Part shown: positions 56,975-64,000 of the stretch, piece after piece
How the letters are laid out: every line of letters starts with the position of its first letter
Position numbering within the stretch: position 1 is the first letter of the stretch
From: Cavia porcellus
Lineage: Eukaryota > Chordata > Mammalia > Rodentia > Caviidae
Direction of reading: 5' to 3'
Assembly (NCBI RefSeq): GCF_034190915.1
Contig: NW_026947484.1
Location: forward strand, 213,664,657-213,728,656
Length of the DNA stretch: 64,000 nt
Made by a program: the position numbers and the translations under genes
The notes under the pieces: model-generated
Told to the model about the DNA's origin: nothing
Databases searched by the model: none
Seen by the model: the letters and a program-made list of their open reading frames with translations, nothing else

Positions 56975-57330
56975 ATCTCTTCTGTCATTGGTCCAGGAAC
57001 AGCTTGTAGAATCACAGGTGGGAGCATCACATTTTCCCCTGCAACCTCAAAATGACATGATTACTCCAAGCATTACAAACAAGTAACAAATGCAGTGTGC
57101 ACAAGTTTTCTTTTTCAGCATGGTCCATTCGGCACACAAACCTCTTCCCACCAGGAGGAGAGACTTTAAGAGTGGAGATATCAGCAAGAAGCAAGATAAA
57201 GAGAGAAACCTAATGACTTTGTGTGAGACCCTGCACCAAACCAGCTCCAAAGACAGAACTATCCCTGAACTTGTTTTCAACTGTACAGCCAATAAATTTC
57301 TTTTTTACTTACGTTAAGTTGGATCATTTC
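56975..57330 (+). repeat. Ancient LTR-like repeat (tail 'cagccaataaatttc')
   Basis: The 3' part reads 'gagagaaacctaatgacttt', 'gtgagaccctgcaccaaacc', 'ctatccctgaacttgttttc' and 'cagccaataaatttctttttt', then 'acttacgttaagttgg'. This order recalls an old mammalian repeat ending 'gagccaataaattcccttttt ... ttaagc'. The family name is not certain. Confidence 0.4.
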
Positions 57331-57529
57331 TCTTGAAACAGAGCATTCTGTTGCAAGGTGGGTAACAGATTTGGGTAGTGAGTCAACAGTGCAGTCTGAT
57401 ATCGGTACCATATGAAGGAAGCTGTGTTGATGAGGGCGAGGAAGTGGTATCCATGAAGCATCACAGAAACTGAGTGGGTGAGTGCACAGTGTGCAAAATG
57501 ACCTACAAAAATGCTAACCACACATTTTC

Positions 57530-57704
57530 CTACGTGCTGGGTGCTATAAGCATTTTTCCCATTGAATCTTCTCAACTGTGCACAAACTATCATTTCTCTC
57601 TTTCCAGACAAGAAACTAAGGCGCAAAGAATTTGCCCAGGGTGACCCAATTCATGAGTTCCACAGCTGAGATTTGAACCTGAAAACAAGGCTGCATGACT
57701 GGAG
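57530..57704 (-). repeat. MIR SINE, antisense
   Basis: 'acgtgctgggtgctataagc', 'ttgaatcttctcaactgtgc', 'agacaagaaactaaggcgca', 'gaatttgcccagggtgaccc' and 'gctgagatttgaacctgaa' are the reverse of MIR from its 3' part to its 5' part; a B1-dID inserted at its end. Confidence 0.75.
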
Positions 57705-57722
57705 CCAACATACTCGACCCTC
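57705..57722. repeat. Target-site duplication of B1-dID, left copy
   Basis: ccaacatactcgaccctc here pairs with ccaacataactcaccctc at 57938-57955. The two differ by one small insertion and one deletion. Confidence 0.75.
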
Positions 57723-57937
57723 AGCTGGGGGTGGTGGTACATGCCTGTAATTCCAGCATTTTGGGAAGCTGAAGCAACAGATGGCAAGTCTAAGTGTGAC
57801 TCAGGCCATTTAGTGGCTAAAGTAAGAGCCTGCTTAATATAAAAATAACAACAAGGGATGGGGATGTAGCTCAGTATGAGGGCTTGAGTTTAATCTCTAC
57901 TACAACCACAAAACAAAACAAAACATGAAACAAAAAA
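57723..57937 (+). mobile_element. B1-dID dimeric SINE, sense, full length
   Basis: It starts 'agctgggggtggtggtacat', passes 'gcctgtaattccagcatttt' (B1 head with polymerase III A-box region), a linker, and then the ID half 'gatggggatgtagctcagta' which jumps to 'gagtttaatctctactac', again without the middle of the tRNA-like unit. It ends in a CAAAA-repeat tail. The flanking duplication marks it as a genuine retroposition product. Confidence 0.85.
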
Positions 57938-57955
57938 CCAACATAACTCACCCTC
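57938..57955. repeat. Target-site duplication of B1-dID, right copy
   Basis: Pairs with 57705-57722, as described there. Confidence 0.75.
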
Positions 57956-60900
57956 TTCTGCCTCTGCAGTGTGGCCTCTGTCTGGGGGTAGACTGGCATG
58001 GTGGCAGGGGAGGAAAAGGGGACAACTGTCACCAAATGGAGCCAGAGAAGAACACAGAAGTCAAATCTTTTCCCCAGCATGGCCCTGATTTGACTATTTG
58101 ACCGTTTTCACTCAGTTGGTCACCAAGTTTGCTCGTGGACAAATGCTGAGACTCTGGCTCACCTGCCATGATTAGCATAGTCACAGGAAGCCAGGGTGAC
58201 CCCAGCCAGCTGTCCCAGCTCACAGGCAGGCCTGCCAACTTCCTGAGCTGGCAGAAAGCGTGAGTTCCTCCAGACAAGGCCTCTCGCTGCTGCTGGCTCC
58301 CACCTCCCTGTCTGTCTCCTTCCGCCTCTGTGTCCCCTTCTCTCGGCTTGCCTCAGGAAAAGGAAAGAAGACGTGTTTTTAAAGAAGTTTAATGAAACCA
58401 AACACTTGTATTTCTAATTATTGACACTGGGCTTGTGCGTCTCCCACCCTGCCACTTCGGACAAGTCTTTCTCCGCCTCTATTTGCCCAAAGGCATAATG
58501 CAAACAGACCATAAAAAAATAAGCTTTCTCCCCAAATATTATCCTAGGCCTCATTTGGTCATGCTTCCCTGAGCTGTCTCTGTGAAGGGGATAAAAAGGC
58601 ATGTGGGCTTTAGCTTCTGCCAGGCTGGCTGGAATGGGACTTCCCATCAGGGACACTGCTTTGGCCTCTGTTCCCCTTGCAGAGCACTTGATGTCTGTCT
58701 CCTACCTATCCGTGCCTTACCGAGGCCCTTCACAGCATCTCTGACTTCCTGTCCTGTCCCTTTAAAATGGCTAGTGACACCTGCCTACCTCTGCTGAAAG
58801 ACAGAGGTGGCCAGTGCAGAGGGGAGGCAGGACACGCAGGGACATAATCCATGTGGGCATGTGGGCTCTGAGTGAACTTGTGAGAATATGCCTCCTGCCT
58901 AGCGTGGTCTCCTTCATCTTACAAACAAGCAAAAGCACCCTGTGCTAGCCAAAACCAAACACACCTGCAGAGTGGGTTTGAGCTTGAGGAGACTTGCCTT
59001 CAACTCAGAGGATGGAGAGAATGTTTGAGAGAAGAGCTGTGGAATTCACCTTGAAGCTGGATTTCTCCTTGAAGCTGGATTCCAGTGAGCTGGAGGTAGA
59101 GAAAGACCCTGAGGCGTGGGTGACCTCTCAGGGCTACAGAGGGCTAGTGAGGGGAGGCTGGGCCGATGGTAACACGTTGGCCTTGACAAACTGTTTTGCC
59201 AAATTCAGACTTTAGCAATTTACCTGGATTTAGCAGAGTTTGGAGCCCTGGCTGGAGCACAGAGGGAGGGAATATCAGAATTTTCCCATCGATTTGCTCT
59301 CAGACTGCTCTTTCCAGTCTGAACTGTACTACTGGTGATCAAAAGTAGACTCGGGGGTGTTTTGAATTAGAATTTCATCACTCTGAAACTCCAAGGAAAT
59401 GAGTGGATCCAGGCAGAATCTTGGAACTGAACATTGGTGGTTGTTCATAATACTATATATTTTGTAGATGGCTGGATACCTTTGGGTGAACAAATGCACC
59501 ACCAGCTATGAAGTCGTCTTGCCAAAAATAATCAAATCTCAATTGGATCTAACTTATAGATCCAATTAGCAATTTACAGGCAATATAAGGCTGGTCAGAG
59601 GAACATACTGACAACACATAGGAATGCAGATACAAACTCTATATGGGGGAAACTCTATAAATGACTCAACAAATAAAACAAAGGAGAAGGGGTAGATTGT
59701 GTGTAGAAGGGGTTTGTACAATAAAAGAGACAAAAATATTTTAAAAGTAAACTAAACCGCACTGCTGAGGGTTGTGCTTGTGAACTAATAATGCTCCGAA
59801 GAAAGGAAGAAGGATATTCTCGTAAAGGTCAGCAGGCAGAGGTGGGATCTGGGGGGATGGGGCCAGGCTGGGGGCTTCTGGGCACTGGCTGGGTCCTGTT
59901 TCTTGACATGGGTAGAGTTTGCAAGAGTTTCCCCCTTCATAATTTATTGCACTATATATCTATTTTCATGCTGCAGAAACATATAAGCCAAAATCTCAGG
60001 GACTTGAAGAGCCACTTCCTGCTTATGCTACACATTACTGTATGATCACAGGGTCTCTACTCATTGCTCAGGGACTGGGCTAGTACAGCTGGACTGTACA
60101 TCTCCTCATTTGGCATGAACATGCTCAGGCTCCATTGGCCAGGCTGGAAGCTGGCCATGTGGAAGCTGCCCAGAAGGAAGGTGAAGATAATGCTGAGAAT
60201 GTGCCCAGAACTGTTGGATAATAATTAATAAAGCAGATCTTTGCATATACTTTGCATAGCACTGATTTGTACAGTTTTTGGTTAGTTAAATACTACCACT
60301 CTCTAACAACTTCAAATTTCAGTCACTACAGTCTATTAGCTATAATTGCATAAAATACTGTGCTACATTATCTAATAGTTAACTTGGAACACTCAGCTGA
60401 ACTGGCTCAGCGTGGTGCTGGATGTGGAAGGCCCACCTGAGGACCAACACCATAAAAAGGAGACTGGAGAGGAAGATGTGGTGCTGTTGATTCTCCTGGA
60501 GAAGCTTGTCATGCTGGCTTTCCTGATACACTAGGATATAATCATCCTTGGAGGTCCTCACTTTTGCTGAGGATGGCAGTAGTTCTCTTTGGGGGGGCTC
60601 TGGTCCTTACCTTGAGCATCGCTTCCTGGCTCCAGGGCAGGTCCCTCAGCCAGCTGGCACAGATCCTTCACCCTGCTGCCGCAGACTGTCTACCTTCTAC
60701 CACTGACCTTTGGGTCTTCCCAGTGCAGGGTCTTGGCACAAACTTGCATGAGACATTGTCTTGTACTCTGGGTCCTGGCTGGACTTTGGAGAACATTGCC
60801 AAGAGATTCAGGACTCAGCTGGATTCTTTGGGCCTTTATTGTGTGGACAGATTTCCCATACTCTTGCATTTGACTCTTTGAGTGAATATTATAAAATAAA

Positions 60901-61194
60901 CCTATAAATTATGTGTCCTGCATTAAATTTTTTCCCTTGTAAACCCTGTCTACAGCAAATAACAACTTCACTGGGATTGGAACCAGATTGCTAAGGACCT
61001 GTAGTATTTAACTAAATGGAAATTTAGGCATGTCAATGACATGCAAAGTAAAGAATGCTTTATTAATGTTTCATACTACATACCTCACTGTCATGCACAA
61101 AATGTTAACTTAATCCTTGGTGTTTGGGTGGGGAAGATAGCTCTGGCTGTTGTTGTGTTGGTCACCATATGTGGAGTTTGTGAACAGAAGCAAA
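57956..61194. other. Unassigned sequence; possible pseudogene fragment at its end
   Basis: No confident exon. There is a hairpin (aattggatct-7 nt-agatccaatt) at 59541-59567, a 15-base tandem repeat (ccttgaagctggatt) near 59049-59083, and the open frame at 60379-60561 described separately. Confidence 0.45.
60379..60561 (-). pseudogene. Possible processed-pseudogene fragment with a membrane anchor-like C-terminus (unrecognised)
   Basis: The 60-codon minus frame reads as a polar, Gln-rich stretch (YQESQHDKLLQENQQHH), a hydrophobic segment (IFLSSLLFMVLVLRWAF), then a short polar tail and a stop, the layout of a tail-anchored protein. Upstream on the same strand (60870-60690) another frame stays open for over 50 codons and includes KAQRIQLSPESLGNVLQ, but it is in a different phase and hits a stop, as a frameshifted retrocopy would. 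I know no gene with this sequence. No poly(A) tail or target-site duplication is visible, so a chance frame remains quite possible. Confidence 0.2.
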
Positions 61195-61296
61195 TTTCTT
61201 CTTCTTCTTCTTCTTCTTCTTCTTCTTCTTCTTCTGCTTCTTCTTCTTCTTCTTCTTCTTCTTCTTCTTCTCCTTCCTTCCTTCCTTCCTTTCTTC

Positions 61297-61343
<47 letters not shown>

Positions 61344-61428
61344 TCCTTCTTCTTCTTCTCCTCCTTCTTCTTTCTCCTCCTCTTCTTCCTTCTTCTCTTC
61401 TTCTTGCTCCTCCTTTTTTTTCTTTTTT
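61195..61428 (+). repeat. Polypyrimidine microsatellite: (TTC)n, (CCTT)n, (CTTT)n
   Basis: It begins with about 25 TTC units broken once by TGC (about 61236), then CCTT units, about a dozen CTTT units (about 61296-61344), and a mixed CTT/CTC segment merging into the poly(T) of an antisense B1. Open frames here are Ser/Phe/Leu runs caused by the repeat. On the minus strand it is a GAA/GAAA tract. Confidence 0.95.
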
Positions 61429-61462
61429 GAGACAGTGTCTTGCTATGTAGTTCAGCCTAGCT
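61426..61462 (-). mobile_element. B1 SINE stub, antisense, cut by L1 insertion
   Basis: 'ttttttgagacagtgtcttg' and 'ctatgtagttcagcctagc' are the antisense of the B1 3' end. The B1 stops abruptly at the T-rich start of the L1. Its other part would lie beyond the window if the L1 split it. Confidence 0.7.
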
Positions 61463-64000
61463 TTTTTTTAATTACAAAAGAGGACCCAACAAAATAGATC
61501 AGAACAGAACAATCTAAGCAACACAGTGTTTCACCACAAGACAACCCAGCATAACAGTTGCTACCATCGTGTCTCTTTCCTCAAAAATATTTGAGTATAC
61601 CTTCATACACTATAGTATCAAACATAACAAAATAGTATAAAACCATTCAAGAGAATGAAAGTATTATAGGGCATTCAGAACCAACTAACAGAAAACAAAC
61701 AATGATTACTATATCATCTGCTTGTCCATAAAAAATTTTGTTTATACTATCACACATAATAAAATCCAATAAGATACAACATGATATAAGCAATGGAAAC
61801 AGAAGAACAAAAGCATGGTAGGACCTCAAAACAAGATGATATTAAATCAGCACTGGCTATTATAATGTCTTGTTTTCTTCAAAGTAGCTGTTTATACCAT
61901 CACAGACAATAAAATCAAATAACCCAGAACAAAACCATTTCAACTAATGAATGAAAACATTGTAAGGCTTCAAAGCAATACAATGGGGAATCATGACACC
62001 ATATACTTTTATGTATTCTTATTGTTTCTTACACTAGGGAGACTACACGATATTTATACATGTGAGTTTGATTTATTTCACTTATGAGTATGGTCTCAAG
62101 CTGTATCCATTTATTTATAAATATCTCAATGTGATCACTCTTTATAGCTGAATAGTACTCCATTGTATAAAAACACCACAACTTTTTTATCCATTCCTCA
62201 GTTGATGAACACTTAGGTTGTTTCCAAGATCTGGCTATTACAAATTGTGCTGCTATAAACATGGGTGCATATATATCACTGTGGTATGATATTTTCAGTT
62301 CTTCTGGGAATATGCCTAGAAGTGGAATAGCTGGATGAAATGAGACTTCCAATCCAAGCTTTTTGAGAAATCTCCAGATTCACCTCCACACTGGTTGCAC
62401 CAGTCTACACTCCCACCAACAGTGCAAGAGAGTTTCTTTTTCCCCACAGCCTCTCTAGCATTTATTGTTGGTAGTTTTCCTGATCCTGACTATTCTTTCA
62501 GGAGTGAGATGGAATCTCAGTGTGGTTTTAATTTGCATTTCTCTAATGACCAATGATGATGAACATTTTTTCATGTATTTATTTTCCATTTGTATTTCTT
62601 CATCTGAGAATTGTATATTCATCTCAGATGCCCATTTTTGGATTGAATCTTTGAATTTTGGGGGTCTGATTTTTTAAAATTCTTTCTATGTTTTACACAG
62701 AAGTCCCTTGTCTGAGGGACAGTTCACTAAGACTTTTTGCCAGTTTGTGGGTTTTCTTTCACTATGCTGGAGATTTCTTTTAATGTGCAGAAACTTTTTA
62801 ATAAGACGTGGTCCCAGTTATTTTCCCGTGTGGTTTGATTCCTGTTCGTGAATTCTCTGTCTACCCGTATGTATGTCTTCAAGGTTTTTACCCAATTTGT
62901 CTTTCAACAGATTTAGTATTTCTGTTTTGATATTCAGATCTTTGATCCATTTAGATTTTAATTTAGTACATGGTGGTAGGCTTTTGTCTAGTTTTAGTTT
63001 TCAACATATAGAGAGCCAGTTTTTCCAACACCATTTATTAAAGAGACTGTCATTCTTCCAGTGAACATGTTTGGCCCCTTTATCAAAGATAAGGTGGTTG
63101 AGTGTGTTTGTACTTGTGGTTGTATCTTCTAATCTATTCCATTGATCTTCAGATCTGTTTTATTCCAGTACCAGGTTGATTTTACTACAGTTACTTTGTA
63201 GTATAACTTCAAGTCAGGGATTGTGATACCTCCTGCCTTGCCTTTGCTACTTAGAATTGTCCTATTTCCTATTCTAGGTCTCTTCTGATTCCAGATGAAT
63301 TCTTCAGATGAATTTCCAGATGATCTTCTTCTCTAGATTTCTCTAGATCTGTGAGGTATATGGATGGTATTTTTATTGGTATTGCATTGTATAACAGTTT
63401 TGGGAGAGTGGCCATTTTCACAATATTTATTCTCCCTATCCATGAATGAGGGATGTCTTTCCATTTTCTAAGATCCTCTTCAATTTCTTTTCTCAGGGTA
63501 TTATAATTTTCCCTATATAGATCTTTCACTTCTTTCATGAGATTAATTCCTCAGTATTTCATTGTTTTGGATACTAGTGTGAAGGGTGTGGCTTCTCTTA
63601 TTTCTCTCTCTGTGATTTTGTTGTTAGTGTATAGGAATGCTATTGATTTTTTGGGTATTGATTTTGTATCCAGCTACATTGCTGAACTTATTTATTATAT
63701 CTAGGAGTCTTTCAATGAAGTTTGGGGGGTCTTCTATGTAGAGTATCATGTCATCTGCAAATAATGATAATTTAACTTCCTCTTTTCCTATCTTTACCCC
63801 TTTTATTTCTCTTGTCTAATTGTTCTGGCTAGTATTTCCAGTACTATATTGAATAGGAGCAGTAATAAGGGACATCCTTGTCTTGTGCCTGATTTTAAGG
63901 TAAAGGCCTTCAGTTTTTGGCCATTTAATATGATGCAGGCTGTTGGTTTGTCATAGATGGCCTTTATCATATTGAGGTAAAGGCCATCTATTCCATTTTT
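61463..64000 (-). mobile_element. LINE-1, antisense, continuing past the window
   Basis: From the left: a T-run (3' tail), an A-rich 3' UTR with about three to four ~147-bp tandem units (anchors near 61528, 61673, 61823 and 61967), then ORF2 antisense to the right edge. It shares its 3' UTR organisation with the HAL1-like element at 5 kb, which suggests the same L1 lineage. The length of the element, its 5' end and its target-site duplication lie outside the window. Confidence 0.85.
62029..64000 (-). pseudogene. L1 ORF2 (RT to C-terminus), partial and broken
   Basis: Visible parts on the minus strand: the RT active-site FADD codons at 63761-63750, a stretch [18 protein letters not shown] (within 63269-63538) typical of the region after the RT, and the C-terminal 107-codon frame (62352-62029) containing CFYTMEYYSAIKSDHIEI and ending at the natural stop. 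Several shifts and stops lie between these frames, for example at 62353-63268, so the copy shown is not functional. The endonuclease part would lie to the right of the window. Confidence 0.85.

Noticed and set aside
61041..61497. Long + frames rich in Ser, Phe, Leu and Pro
   Set aside because: They are translations of the TTC/CTTT microsatellite, which contains no stop codons in these phases.
1..64000. A previously undescribed multi-gene system
   Set aside because: No set of adjacent intact genes, operon-like layout or conserved exon series is visible on either strand; what stands out is transposon and microsatellite structure.

Overview
This is a mammalian nuclear genome segment, most likely from a rodent outside the mouse/rat family. 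The clues are its SINEs: tRNA-Ala-like ID elements, B1 (7SL-derived) monomers, and B1 joined to an internally deleted ID (the B1-dID type dimer known from squirrels, dormice and some other non-murid rodents). LINE-1 and ancient mammal-wide repeats (MIR, L2, MER5, MaLR LTRs) fill much of the rest. I cannot name the species. I found no exon, CpG island, tRNA, rRNA or complete host gene that I can defend, so the window reads as intergenic or deep-intronic DNA. Most open frames in it are short chance frames or lie in repeats.

Layout. 1-4.9 kb: mostly unassigned sequence with worn MIR and L1 scraps. 4.94-7.61 kb: a complete-looking, reverse-oriented L1-derived element. It has a 5' UTR, a decayed ORF1, only the last ~50-60 codons of ORF2, and a 3' UTR of about five ~149-bp tandem repeats; an 18-bp perfect target-site duplication flanks it. 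This is a half-L1 (HAL1-like) architecture. 7.6-31.7 kb: mostly unassigned, with MER5, MIR, L2, B1 and B1-dID copies, a purine-rich block (19.0-19.46 kb), and a 37-bp exact repeat whose second copy interrupts a MIR. 31.7-35.2 kb: old L1 sequence, ORF1-like on the + strand then ORF2-like antisense, riddled with younger ID and B1-dID insertions. 37.0 kb: an ID whose tail has become a 183-nt polypurine tract. 41.4-43.7 kb: a 5'-truncated reverse-oriented L1 with a target-site duplication. 43.8-57 kb: three antisense MaLR LTRs, one sense MLT1-like LTR, older L1 pieces and an AT-rich palindromic microsatellite. 57.7 kb: a B1-dID with its duplication. 61.2-64.0 kb: a TTC/CTTT microsatellite, a B1 stub, and a second reverse-oriented L1 running off the right edge.

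Nothing here forms a gene system. The most interesting objects are transposon biology: the HAL1-like element, the tandem-repeat 3' UTR it shares with the L1 at the right end, and the apparently templated 37-bp insertion. Family names come from recall of consensus sequences, not from a database search, and boundaries of old repeats are approximate.
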